A stretch of DNA of 64,000 bases, taken from assembly GCA_019695185.1 (NCBI GenBank), contig JAIBAN010000014.1, positions 1 to 64,000 on the forward strand. Direction: 5' to 3'. This document shows positions 51,658 through 61,600 of this stretch, piece after piece; position 1 is the stretch's first letter; each line of letters starts with the position of its first letter. Position numbers and translations under genes: made by a program. The notes under the pieces were generated by a model. It saw only the letters and a list, made by a program, of their open reading frames with translations, did not search any database and was not told where the DNA came from. Source of the stretch: Blastocatellia bacterium. Its GTDB lineage: Bacteria > Acidobacteriota > Blastocatellia > Chloracidobacteriales > Chloracidobacteriaceae.

Positions 51658-52248
51658 TCAGTAGCGGCGACGCCAGGGACCGTTTTGGTTGTTGCCATTG
51701 TTGGTATTGCGGCCATACCGGTCATCATAGCGGCCATTCCGGTTATACCGGTCATCGTTGCGGCCATTGCGGTCATAGCGGTCATCATAACGGCCATTGC
51801 GGTCATAGCGGTCATCGTAACGGCCATTGCGGCCATAGGCATTGCCATTGTTGCAACTGTCGTCACGGTAATACCCCCACTCGCGGGCATAGCTGTAATA
51901 GTTGGCATACCCATTTTGGTAACCGTCACGATAGGCATCACGAAAGCCTTTTTTGTAGTTGTCATCGTGAACCCAAGCCGGTTGGAAACCAACCAGACCA
52001 TATTCATAAGCCTGGGTACGATAATTGGAGCGCAGTCCTTGAACACCGTCTTTGACGCCGTGTTTGAGGCCCATGTCGTAGCCGGTTTGGCGGCCTTGTT
52101 GACGAACCCAATCTTCGGTCGGACGGCCATAGCGCGTATCGTTAAAAATTTGGGCCGAGGCCGGAGTGGAAGTAAAGAAGATAAATCCCATCATAAACAC
52201 GCCGCCGAGCAATGCGGTCATCCCCAGTTTTTGCAGTGTGCTTTTCAT
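51658..52248 (-). CDS. Secreted protein with Asn/Gly/Arg/Tyr/Asp tandem decapeptides
   Basis: 196 aa. ATG 52248 has GGAGG 8 nt upstream and opens a signal peptide (MKSTLQKLGMTALLGGVFMMGFIFFTSTPASAQ). The central part has G/Y-rich segments (GYDMGLKHGVKDGVQGL, YKKGFRDAYRDGYQNGYANYY) like small surface or biofilm-associated proteins. The C-terminal third repeats a ten-residue unit of the type NGRYDDRYDR about five times before a basic end (WRRRY). The repeat is also visible at DNA level (about 30 nt). Function is unknown. Confidence 0.82.
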   Translation of the reverse strand: MKSTLQKLGMTALLGGVFMMGFIFFTSTPASAQIFNDTRYGRPTEDWVRQQGRQTGYDMGLKHGVKDGVQGLRSNYRTQAYEYGLVGFQPAWVHDDNYKKGFRDAYRDGYQNGYANYYSYAREWGYYRDDSCNNGNAYGRNGRYDDRYDRNGRYDDRYDRNGRNDDRYNRNGRYDDRYGRNTNNGNNQNGPWRRRY

Positions 52249-52328
52249 ATTTGTCGCCTCCAAAAAAATTGTGAAGTTAATAGGACCGCGAGTTGGCTGC
52301 GGTGTGTTCCGTTGTTACGCACAATGCT

Positions 52329-52357
52329 AGTACAAACACTGTGCCAAAGGGTGTCAA
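52329..52357 (-). promoter_or_regulatory. Promoter of the decapeptide-repeat gene
   Basis: Minus strand: perfect TTGACA (52357-52352), a 17-nt spacer and TGTACT (52334-52329). Transcription would start about 70 nt before ATG 52248. Confidence 0.55.
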
Positions 52358-52430
52358 GGCTCTGATTAAAAATGCTAAACAGTTGAAATAAAGGATTTTA
52401 TACAAAACCATCGGCATTCAGCGAAGAGAT

Positions 52431-52464
52431 TTTGGTTTGTCACTGTGGTTGCCCACAAACCAAA
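52431..52464. repeat. Inverted repeat upstream of mqnC
   Basis: TTTGGTTTG (52431-52439) and CAAACCAAA (52456-52464) form a 9-bp perfect inverted repeat with a 16-nt loop. A second copy of CACAAACCAAA follows near 52476-52486. It could be a regulatory site for mqnC or part of the repeat-rich spacers. Confidence 0.5.
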
Positions 52465-52539
52465 GGGTAGACCCACACAAACCAAATGGTGTAGTTTTCC
52501 GCCTTCCCCAAACACTTTGTCAGGAAAGTTTGAAGTTGT

Positions 52540-53628
52540 ATGTCTGAAACAAGCCAAATGCTGGAAAATATTTTAGCGGGCGCACATCCCGGCCACGAAA
52601 CATGGTCACAGTTGCTGCACCAGGCTCCGCTGGCCGAACTGCTGGCAGCAGCGGACCGCTTTCGCGCCCGATTACATCCGGACCAGGTGGTCACCTATGT
52701 CATTGACCGGAATGTCAATTACTCAAACGTCTGCACCTCGGTTTGCACCTTTTGCGCCTTTTACCGCCCGCCCGGTCATGAAGAAGGGTACGTCAACAGC
52801 TTCGAAACCATGTATCAAAAAGTCGAGGAAATGATTGAACTCGGCGGCAGCGGAGTCTTGATGCAAGGCGGTCTGCATCCGGATTTGCCATTGGAATGGT
52901 ACGAAGACCTGTTACGGGAACTGAAAACCCGTTACGGTATTCATCTGCACTGTTTTTCCCCACCGGAGATTCTGAATTTCGCCCGGATTTCCAATCTTTC
53001 CTACGAACAGGTGCTTACCCGCCTGAAAGCTGCCGGACTGGATTCCATTCCGGGCGGAGGCGGGGAAATTCTGGTGGACGAAATCCGCAAACGCCGCCGG
53101 ACCCAATGCACCGGCCAGGAATGGCTCGATGTGATGGAAGCCGCTCACAATCTGCACATCCCGACCACGGCCACGATGATGTATGGCATGGGCGAAACCG
53201 AAGCCCATCGCTGGGAACACTTGCGGATGCTGCGTGAGTTGCAGTCCCGCACCAATGGATTTATTTCCTTCATCCCCTGGACGCTCCAACCGGATTTTGT
53301 GCCGATTGGAAAGGTGTTTCCGGACCGACTGTCACCCGAAGAGTATTTGCGTTGGTTTGCCCTCTCGCGGCTTTATCTGGACAATATTCCGAATATGCAG
53401 GTTTCCTGGCTGACCCAGGGGTTTGACGTGGCCCGGCAGGCACTTCACGGCGGAGCCAACGACATGGGCAGCATCATGATTGAGGAAAATGTGGTATCGG
53501 CTGCCGGAGCCAAATATAAGGCGACCGAAGACACCTTGTTGGGCGTCATCCGGGCCGAGGGATTTATTCCGTGCAAACGGAACGCAGCCTACCGCCGCAT
53601 TGAACAACCGGAACTGGTTGCTGTGTAG
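52540..53628 (+). CDS. mqnC: Cyclic dehypoxanthinyl futalosine synthase MqnC
   Basis: 362-aa radical SAM enzyme of the futalosine route to menaquinone; it cyclises dehypoxanthine futalosine. The cluster motif is [12 protein letters not shown] (CxxxCxxC) near residue 67, followed by [72 protein letters not shown] and [35 protein letters not shown]. The GGGGEIL and NDMGS features separate it from the related F420 enzyme CofH. Other mqn genes are not in the window. Confidence 0.94.
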   Translation: MSETSQMLENILAGAHPGHETWSQLLHQAPLAELLAAADRFRARLHPDQVVTYVIDRNVNYSNVCTSVCTFCAFYRPPGHEEGYVNSFETMYQKVEEMIELGGSGVLMQGGLHPDLPLEWYEDLLRELKTRYGIHLHCFSPPEILNFARISNLSYEQVLTRLKAAGLDSIPGGGGEILVDEIRKRRRTQCTGQEWLDVMEAAHNLHIPTTATMMYGMGETEAHRWEHLRMLRELQSRTNGFISFIPWTLQPDFVPIGKVFPDRLSPEEYLRWFALSRLYLDNIPNMQVSWLTQGFDVARQALHGGANDMGSIMIEENVVSAAGAKYKATEDTLLGVIRAEGFIPCKRNAAYRRIEQPELVAV

Positions 53629-53928
53629 TTTTTCCACAAAGAACCAAAAGAGCCACGAAGAAGAAAAAGCAGAGTTTCTTGGTGGTTCTTTTGTTTTTCG
53701 GTGGATAAAAACCTGATTCCGTCAAGCCAAACCTCTTTTGTCTTGTTGTTTCCGGCAAATAAATTTAATCTTTTCCAACCAAGCACTATCCAGTATTACA
53801 GCCCATTTTTCGCTTAACACACATAACTCTTCTTTGCATGGAGTGCTTCCTTTTCGGTTGATTTCTTACAAGCCGGTGACAGTCTGAAACTCCATGCCTT
53901 GGATTTACCCCAAAGAAGGAGAACCCCA
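53629..53928. other. 300-nt spacer upstream of the large receptor gene
   Basis: Besides the terminator-like repeat at 53645-53693, a leader hairpin is possible from GCATGGAGT (53836-53844) with ACTCCATGC (53889-53897), a perfect 9-bp pair ending about 18 nt before the ribosome binding site AAGGAG. No gene is supported. Confidence 0.45.
53645..53693 (+). terminator. Imperfect 18-bp hairpin with T tract after mqnC
   Basis: CAAAAGAGCCACGAAGAA (53645-53662) pairs with TTCTTGGTGGTTCTTTTG (53676-53693) with two imperfect positions and is followed by TTTTT. It resembles the 'CACGAAGA'-type repeats common in environmental genomes and could terminate mqnC. Confidence 0.55.
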
Positions 53929-56900
53929 ATGATTGCATCACGGTTTGGCGCAACAGCACTGGCCGCCTGCCTGGTTTTGCAGGGCAGTCTGGCAACCACT
54001 GTTTCGGCCTTTGCAGCACCTCCGCCAAAGTATTTTATGCAAACCACAACCGGCACCCTGCTCGGTATTGTGATTGACCAGCAAAGTAATGGAATCCTCA
54101 ACGGCATTGTAAAATTCGTGAATACAGCCAACGGGTTGGCTCGCACGGCCCGCACGGATGCGACCGGAACCTACCGGTTTGATTTGGTCCCGCCGGGAAT
54201 TTACGACATCACAGCCTCGGCTGAAGGGTTTCAACCGAATGCGATTTTGAGCTATGTGGTCGAAGTCAACCGGGAAAAACTGGTGAAGCCACCGCCCATC
54301 AAACTGCTGCCGGTCACTGCACCGCCAGCACCCACAACCACCACACCAGGAGCCACGCCCAGCAATCCAACCCAGGGTGTGCAGGCCAACGCTGCTGACA
54401 TTGCCTTGCGGGGCAGTGCCACGGCTGAATTCATCACCGCTTTGCCACTTTCCGGAATTCGCAGCTTTGACACGTTTGCCCTGCTGATACCCGGTGTGGC
54501 TCCGGCCCCGGCGACCTATGGTGCAAACGGCCCCGGCATCGGTATCGGGGTGGGCACCGCCGGACAGTTTTCCGTCAACGGCAACCGCGCCCGCGCCAAC
54601 AACTTCACGATTGACGGCTCGGACAACAACGACCAGGACGTGGGCGTGCGGCGGCAAGGCTTCACCTCTGCCATTCCCCAAACCGTTGAAAGCATCACTG
54701 AATTTCAAATGACCACACTGCTCGCCGACGCTGAAGCCGGACGCAACAACGGCGGGCAGGTCAACGTCGTCTCGAAATCCGGAGCGAACCTGTTTCACGG
54801 CGGCGTGCAGGATTTCCTGACCGGAAAAGCCCTGGTTGCCCGTGATTTCTTTGACTATGACCGGGGACCTGCGGGAGGGGAAAACTCTTTCACCCGCAAC
54901 CAGTTCGGCGGGTCGCTTTCGGGTCCAATCATCAAAGACAAACTCCACTTCTTCAGTGCCTTTGAACAACAGAACATCAATGCGGCGCGGGAAAACCATT
55001 TTGCCGTGCCCTCCGTCGCCGAGCGAACCCAGGCGCTAAAATTTGCTCTGGCGAATCGGGTCAATGTGTCACCCGATAACCCTCAAGGCGAAGGAGTTAA
55101 ATTGGGGCGTGAGGTACTTGGCCTCTTTCCATTACCGAACTTTTCAGGTGGTCCCTTTGGCGACAACACTTTCACTTCGGTACTTCCGGGATCGTCCAGA
55201 GGCACGCTTTTTTCCGCAAAACTGGACTATCAGTTCAAGCTATTTGGAAAGGATTCCAACCTTTTCACCCGTTACAACCTGACAGATGACAAAACCCGAA
55301 TTCCTGCCGTTGCCAATGCGATAAATTCCTCAATTGAAGCACTGACACGCACACAAAATCTGGCATTTGAACTGGATACACAGGTGTCGGGCCGTGATTA
55401 CAACCAGCTTCGGATTTCATCTGGACGGACAGCACTTGGTTTCAATGAAGTGCCAGGAAGTCCTTTTGTTTTCCAATCACAGCCTGGTAAAAGTGACCGA
55501 ACCGGTGATGGCAGGCCTGATGGTGAAACTGGCTTGGTTGGACGGTTGGTGATTGCTCCTTTCAGCCCTATTGGAGTTGATCCGTTTACCTTCCCGCAGG
55601 GCCGAGCCAACAACACATTCCAATATGCCGACACGTTCATCATGACCCGTGGTCGGAACACCCTGAAATTTGGAGCCGATTTGCGGCGGGTCCAGTTCAA
55701 CAGCTTTTTGGACCGGAATTACCGGACACAAATTGTTTTTGGACCAGGGGTTTCTTTGCCACCTAATGGAGGTTTTTCGATTAAGAATGGAGTTGATTTG
55801 GCAACAGCCGGGTTACCTTCAGACATTCTCCAGGCCCTGGCTCTCACCCCTGACAGCACCTTGGGATTGCGGTTTTGGGAAATGAACTTCTTTGCTCACA
55901 ACAGTCTCAAACTCCACCCCAGGGTTTCACTTGAAGCCGGTATCCGCTACGAACGCAATACCGTTCCAACCGATGTCAACAATCGAATTGAAAACGCTCT
56001 AAAGCTCAAGAAAAGTGATTTTCCTTTTGCGCCCCAGGATGTGGAGTTTGTTCAACCCTTTTTTGATACTCTGGATGCCCAAAATCAAGTTCTGGGCGGG
56101 CGAACCAAAATCTACGATGGCGATGGAAACAACTTTGCCCCAAGGGTAGGTGTAGCCTGGGACATTTTCGGAGATGGAAAAACTTCCTTGCGCGGCGGGT
56201 ACGGAGTATTTTATGACCCGATCATTGGAAATGTAGTCAGCCAATCACGTAATGTCTTTCCAACCTTCCTCCCCACTAACTTTGGGGTTGGTGTTACTGG
56301 CGATGGATTGCTTTTAGGAAACCCAGCTTTCATTACACTGGGTGCCCCGGTCAGAGCCCGTTTGATTGCACCAGGAACCCTCAATACACTCGGTTTTGGT
56401 TTGAACGACTTTGCTTCCAATTTTGGGCAATTTGTGACTGCCAATGGCTTCCATATTGGCTTTACTTTGCCTCAAAAGAATTTCAGACAAGCCTATGTAC
56501 ATCAGTTCTCATTGGCTTTTGAGAAGGCTCTGCTTGACAAGTATGTCCTTGGAATCAGCTATGTCGGCACCTTGGGGCGTAAGTTGATTCGGTTCACAAC
56601 CCCAAATGGCGGATCATTTTCTCCTTTGGCTGTTTTGGGAACCGGAAATAATCGAGCAGTCGTCCGAACTTTGTTTGGGTCAGATCCCAAAGGGTTGGGG
56701 GGTGTCCGCCCAATTCCGCAACTTGGGGCCACTACTATTTTCGAAGGCGCAGCGGAGTCCAACTACCACTCACTTCAGGCATCGCTTACCCGGCGCTTTA
56801 CTTCAGGTCTGGGATTTCAGATGGCTTATACCTACAGCCACGCGATTGACGACGTATCGGATGTGTTTGATACAGCAGGGGGTTATGCTTTGGCACAAGA

Positions 56901-57498
56901 TGAACTGGGCGGGGCAGCCGGCCAGCGCAACGAACGAGGCAACGCCGCTTTTGACGTACGGCACCGCTTTACGACCGGATGGCAGTATGACTTGCCATTC
57001 TGGAAGGAAAACAAAATCCTGGGTGGATATACACTTTCAGGCATTGTCACCTTGCAAACAGGGCAGCCTTATACGGTCAACAGTGCTCTCGACATCAACG
57101 TGGATGGGAACTTAACCGACCGTTTGAACTCCACTCAAGGATTAATTTTTTCAGATAGTGGGAGAACCCGAATCACCCTTGCCCCTGGTACGGATCCATT
57201 CTCATTGCTGGCCTTTAACCGGGCAGCCCCCAACCCGTTCCGGGCCCCGCTCAATGGCAGTGTCGGACGTAACACCTTCCGCGCCGCCGGGATTGCCTCG
57301 GTGGATTTGGCGCTCAACAAACAGTTCAGATTCACGGACACACAAGCGTTCAGCGTCCGGATGGAAGTCTTTAACCTCTTTAACCGGACCCATTTCGGCA
57401 TTCCGGTCCGGGTGCTCGAAGCTCCGGGCTTTGGTTCCTCGGTCAACACGACCGTTTCTCCGCGCACGGTGCAGTTTGCGCTGAAATACACCTTTTAG
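53929..57498 (+). CDS. Large Oar-like TonB-dependent receptor with CarboxypepD_reg domain
   Basis: 1189-aa outer-membrane protein. ATG 53929 has AAGGAG 8 nt upstream and opens a signal peptide (GATALAACLVLQGSLATTVSAFA). Order: carboxypeptidase-regulatory-like domain (LLGIVIDQQSNGILNGIVKFVNTANGLA), a Pro/Thr-rich linker, plug (FSVNGNRARANNFTIDGSDNNDQDVG, GGQVNVVSKSGANLFHGG) and a long barrel ending LKYTF. The FTIDGSDNNDQ block is typical of the Oar group. It is monocistronic by appearance. Ligand unknown, possibly large oligomers given the extended loops. Confidence 0.88.
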   Translation: MIASRFGATALAACLVLQGSLATTVSAFAAPPPKYFMQTTTGTLLGIVIDQQSNGILNGIVKFVNTANGLARTARTDATGTYRFDLVPPGIYDITASAEGFQPNAILSYVVEVNREKLVKPPPIKLLPVTAPPAPTTTTPGATPSNPTQGVQANAADIALRGSATAEFITALPLSGIRSFDTFALLIPGVAPAPATYGANGPGIGIGVGTAGQFSVNGNRARANNFTIDGSDNNDQDVGVRRQGFTSAIPQTVESITEFQMTTLLADAEAGRNNGGQVNVVSKSGANLFHGGVQDFLTGKALVARDFFDYDRGPAGGENSFTRNQFGGSLSGPIIKDKLHFFSAFEQQNINAARENHFAVPSVAERTQALKFALANRVNVSPDNPQGEGVKLGREVLGLFPLPNFSGGPFGDNTFTSVLPGSSRGTLFSAKLDYQFKLFGKDSNLFTRYNLTDDKTRIPAVANAINSSIEALTRTQNLAFELDTQVSGRDYNQLRISSGRTALGFNEVPGSPFVFQSQPGKSDRTGDGRPDGETGLVGRLVIAPFSPIGVDPFTFPQGRANNTFQYADTFIMTRGRNTLKFGADLRRVQFNSFLDRNYRTQIVFGPGVSLPPNGGFSIKNGVDLATAGLPSDILQALALTPDSTLGLRFWEMNFFAHNSLKLHPRVSLEAGIRYERNTVPTDVNNRIENALKLKKSDFPFAPQDVEFVQPFFDTLDAQNQVLGGRTKIYDGDGNNFAPRVGVAWDIFGDGKTSLRGGYGVFYDPIIGNVVSQSRNVFPTFLPTNFGVGVTGDGLLLGNPAFITLGAPVRARLIAPGTLNTLGFGLNDFASNFGQFVTANGFHIGFTLPQKNFRQAYVHQFSLAFEKALLDKYVLGISYVGTLGRKLIRFTTPNGGSFSPLAVLGTGNNRAVVRTLFGSDPKGLGGVRPIPQLGATTIFEGAAESNYHSLQASLTRRFTSGLGFQMAYTYSHAIDDVSDVFDTAGGYALAQDELGGAAGQRNERGNAAFDVRHRFTTGWQYDLPFWKENKILGGYTLSGIVTLQTGQPYTVNSALDINVDGNLTDRLNSTQGLIFSDSGRTRITLAPGTDPFSLLAFNRAAPNPFRAPLNGSVGRNTFRAAGIASVDLALNKQFRFTDTQAFSVRMEVFNLFNRTHFGIPVRVLEAPGFGSSVNTTVSPRTVQFALKYTF

Positions 57499-57500
57499 GG

Positions 57501-57609
57501 AGGACTGAGGACTGAGGACTGAGGACTGACTTCAAATCATCAATGCAGGTCAACAGCCAATTGTGCCTGTCGTGAAAAACTCAGTCCCCAGTTCTCAGCC
57601 CTCAGTCCT
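57501..57609. repeat. Heptamer inverted-repeat element
   Basis: Four perfect AGGACTG units (57501-57528) directly after the receptor stop pair with CAGTCCC, CAGTTCT, CAGCCCT, CAGTCCT (57582-57609). The right arm ends 7 nt before the ATG of the ankyrin gene. Confidence 0.8.
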
Positions 57610-57616
57610 AAAAAGT

Positions 57617-58576
57617 ATGCACGTTGTATCGCAGACCCCACCCACCCGTTGTGAAATCTGCCATCAGGCGGATTGTTTTGACCCAGCCACCAATTTCTGT
57701 TCGCGTTGCGCCAGCATCCCGGCTTCCGTCCTGCGTGGAGCACGTTCCTTTCCGGTCAGTGCCAAGGAAATACGCCGCCGCTGCCGTACGGCTCTGCGCT
57801 TTGGCAGGGAACTCCTGCTCCCATTGGCAGCCTGGGCGTTGTTTCCCATGTGGCCCTCCACGATTTTGTGGGCTTTGGTGGTCGTTCGTATGGCGTGGCT
57901 GTCGGCAAAGGGTATTTCCCGTTTGGCCCGGCGGAGCCGATTGGTGTTTGGACTTTCTCTGGCGGCTTTGTCCTGCGGGATGCTGCTCACGGTTGTGGGA
58001 TTTCATCATCTGCTGAATTTTCAACTGCTCGAAGCGACCAGACGAGGTGATGTTTTGTCTGTGAAGGTGGCTCTTTGGTGTGGGGCTGACATCAATGCCG
58101 GACATTACTACGGTATTGTACCCTGGCTGCAACTTCGCCATGCACGACCGGATGAGGATTGGGGTCTTTGGATTGAACCCAACGATGCAACAGCCATGCA
58201 GCAGGTCTACGGCGGACGGACTTCCTTAATGATAGCAGTCGAAACCGGAGACGCCCGGTTGATTGGCTTATTCATTGAAAAACATGCCAACCTCGAAGCC
58301 AAAGATTTTTATGGGCGGACGGCCCTCATGAAAGCGATTGGCCGGAATCGCCCGGACCTTGCCACCATGCTCCTCAACAATGGTGCGGATGTGAACGCCC
58401 AATCCCCCCAGGGTAAAACCGCGCTCATGATTGCCGCCATGCAAGGCAATCAGGAACTGGTAAATTTCCTTTTGCGCTATGGGGCAAACCCAAGTCTGAG
58501 GGACAATGAGGGAAAGGACTATCAATTGCTTTCCCGTGCTTCGGTTGGCATGAACCCAAGCGGCAACCATCGCTGA
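57617..58576 (+). CDS. Ankyrin-repeat membrane protein with N-terminal Cys cluster
   Basis: 319 aa. The N terminus has a small zinc-finger-like cluster (CEICHQADCFDPATNFCSRC). Two to three hydrophobic segments follow (LLLPLAAWALFPMWPSTILWALVVV, LVFGLSLAALSCGMLLTVVGF). The C-terminal half has four ankyrin-like units (GRTSLMIAVETGDARLIGLFIEKHANLEA, GRTALMKAIGRNRPDLATMLLNNGADVNA, GKTALMIAAMQGNQELVNFLLRYGANPSL). The ATG follows a repeat arm and has no evident ribosome binding site. It probably mediates protein contacts at the inner membrane. The CHAT gene follows 60 nt downstream. Confidence 0.8.
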   Translation: MHVVSQTPPTRCEICHQADCFDPATNFCSRCASIPASVLRGARSFPVSAKEIRRRCRTALRFGRELLLPLAAWALFPMWPSTILWALVVVRMAWLSAKGISRLARRSRLVFGLSLAALSCGMLLTVVGFHHLLNFQLLEATRRGDVLSVKVALWCGADINAGHYYGIVPWLQLRHARPDEDWGLWIEPNDATAMQQVYGGRTSLMIAVETGDARLIGLFIEKHANLEAKDFYGRTALMKAIGRNRPDLATMLLNNGADVNAQSPQGKTALMIAAMQGNQELVNFLLRYGANPSLRDNEGKDYQLLSRASVGMNPSGNHR

Positions 58577-58637
58577 CTTTTATGTGCCCTCCAGAACTTC
58601 CATTTCCTTAACCGACAATCAAGTGAATTACATTTCT

Positions 58638-61600
58638 ATGTCCCCTCTTCCAAAGTGTTGGCTAAAACTTCACCATCAACCCGGTTTATTTTTTTTGATA
58701 CTTTCTTGTGTGGGGTTGTCCCCGGTTTTTTCCAGGACTGCCTGCCCCCCCTCAACCGTTCTTGCCAAAACCAGGAACCAAGCCACTGCCCCAAGTCAAC
58801 CACTGGTACTGGAGTTGGATAAACCGGTTGAACGAGAGTTGAAGGGTAGGGAGACTCAAACCTTCGCGGTTGTCCTCAAGTCAGGCCAGTATGTTCATTT
58901 TAAACTGGAAGAAAATGGCATCAATGCAGGGCTGAGACTCATTTTTCCAAGTTCAGGCCCAACCAGAGAATTTGACACCTTCGAATCGGTTAAGGGAGGC
59001 GAGAATGTATACCTTCTGGTTGAAACCGAAGGTGTCTATCAAGTTGAAGTATTCTCCAGTTTTCCGGCTGAGTTTACTGGTCGCTACCGATTAGTGGGGG
59101 AGTCCCGAACACCATCAAAGGCTGACTTGCAATTAGCCGCTGCCCGGAAACTGGGGGATGAAGGCTATGACCTGATGAACCTTCAAACAAAAGAAGGGAG
59201 CTTTCAGGCCATCGAAAAATTTTTAGCTGCACAGGTCCTGTTTCATGAAAACGGGGACAAACATCTGGCAGGATGGTTTCTTAACATGGCGGGATTCGTT
59301 CATTCCAGTTCGCTGGGTGATCGGCAAAAGGGAATGGATTTATACCAAAAAGGGTTGGCTGAGGCGCGCTCCATCAATGATGATTACATTGAGGCCATGT
59401 CGTTGCACAATCTTGGCTCGACGATTATGAACCTGGGAAACCCTCGAAAGGGCCTGGAGTTTTTTCAAGATGCAAACCGGATACGAAGAAAAATCAGGGA
59501 CCTTGCCGGAGAAATATTAAGTATACAGGCCATAGGGCGAACCTATAACCTCCTCGGCGAGCATGAAAAGTCTATTGAATACCACAAACAAACACTGGAG
59601 TTTGGCCACAACCAAAAAGAGTATGAGATCGAAGTCAATTCACTCCTGAATTTGGGGTTGACCCATAACCTGCTGGGGGCCAATCAAAAAGCGCTGGAAT
59701 ATTACCAACAGGCTCTCCACTTGGCCCAAACCAAACCGGACAAGTTGTCGGAAGGAAAAGTATTGAACAATATCGGCGGTATTTACCTCCTTTTGGGTCA
59801 TTATGAGTCAGCTATCGAATACTTTTCCAAAGCACAAAAAATCTGGCAGCCTATCGGCAATCGGTCGTTGTTTGCCAATTCACTGGATAATCTCGGCAAC
59901 TGCTATCTGGGCCTGCAAAACCCGGTGAAGGGCTTGGAATATTTCACCCAATCTCTTGAAATCCGTCAGTCACTGCGTGACCAAATAGGAATGGCCACCA
60001 CCTTGAAGAAAATCGGGCATGTCTTTTTTATGAAGAAAGATTTTGCCAAGGCTGGCGAATACTATAAGAAGGGGTTGGCTTTGGACCGAGAGGTCGGTAA
60101 TCGGCAGGAAGAGGCTAACGCTTTGGTCAGCCTGGGCAATATCGAATTGGAAACCGAACATTTTGAGGCTGCTACTGACCTTTACGAAAAAGCCTTGTCA
60201 ATTCAAAAAGAATTAAACGACCGGGTTCGGCAAACCGTCACTTATTATTCCTTAGCCAAAACCGCGGTGTCGCAGCGGGACTTCCGAAAGGCTCAAGAAT
60301 CCATTGAAAATGCCTTGCGGTTGGCTGAAAACGTTCGCTCCCAAGTGGCTGTTACTGAACTTCGTACTACTTATTTTGCCCAATATCGGCAGTATTACGA
60401 CCTCTACATCAACATCCTCATGGAGTTGCACAAACGGGAGCCAACAGCTTCATTTGCTGCGGAAGCATTAGCCATCAGCGAACAGGCACGTGCCCGGACC
60501 TTGGTGGAACTGCTTTCGGAAGCCCGGTCAGACTATCGTCAGGGTGTGCAGTCCGATCTGATTGAACGGGAAACCAGCCTCCGTAATCGAGTAAATGCAA
60601 AGGCTGACTTGATGTTGAGATTGAAGGCCACCAACGGAAACCCGACCCAAGTTGAGGAATTTGAAAAGGAGATCACCACACTCACCAGGGAACTGGAACA
60701 AACTCGTGCTGAAATCCGTCAAAAGAGTCCACGGTATGCAACCCTCACCCAGCCACAGCCTTTAACTGTTTCTGAAATTCAAAAATTGCTTGACCCTGAC
60801 ACAATTCTGCTTGAGTACGCTCTGGGCGAAAAACAAAGCTACCTTTGGGCTGTCACCGATCAAGCACTGACCAGCTATCAATTGCCTGAAATTTCGAAGA
60901 TTGAAGCGCAGGCACGGAAAGTCTATGAATGTTTGACCCTCCCTAACACAATCGAACCGCAACCAAGGCAGTCTGTTGCCCAACGCAATCAGGAAGATGA
61001 AGCAGCCGAGGCAGCCTACCGGGCGGCGGCGGCCCAATTGAGCGAAACCATACTTGGCCCGGTTGCCGATAAGTTGGGGAAGAAACGTTTGATTGTCATC
61101 GGTGACGGAGCTTTGCAATATATCCCATTCGGGGCATTACCTAAACCGCAGAATTCAGGGAAGGAGAATCCTCACAACCTCAATGTAAAAAACAAACCGG
61201 AGATGAACTTCCTTGTGCTGGAGCATGAAATTGTCAATTTGCCTTCAGCTTCCACCTTGGTAGTTCAGCGAAGGGAATTCGCTGGGAGAAAACCAGCAGA
61301 AAAACAACTCGCGATTTTGGCAGATCCGGTTTTCCAATCAAATGACCCACGACTGGCAACTGCTGCCAGCAATAAAGCCGCCACTCCCAAAGGTAGTAGC
61401 AACCGTTCCACCCCAAACAAGGCCGGAAGCCCTGCCTCCGAATGGCCTGACAGGATTGATTTAACAGAAACAAAACTCCGCCAATCAGCTCAGGAAACGC
61501 GGCTTTCCGGAACTGAAATCGGGCTCCCGCGGTTGGTTTTTTCGCGCCGGGAAGCACAAGCCATTGCCTCCCTCTTTCCCACGAACCAGACTAAATCAGC

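Noticed and set aside
51628-52365. 245-codon plus-strand hydrophobic frame
   Set aside because: It is the antisense of tandem decapeptide codons; the minus-strand gene has a promoter, ribosome binding site and signal peptide.
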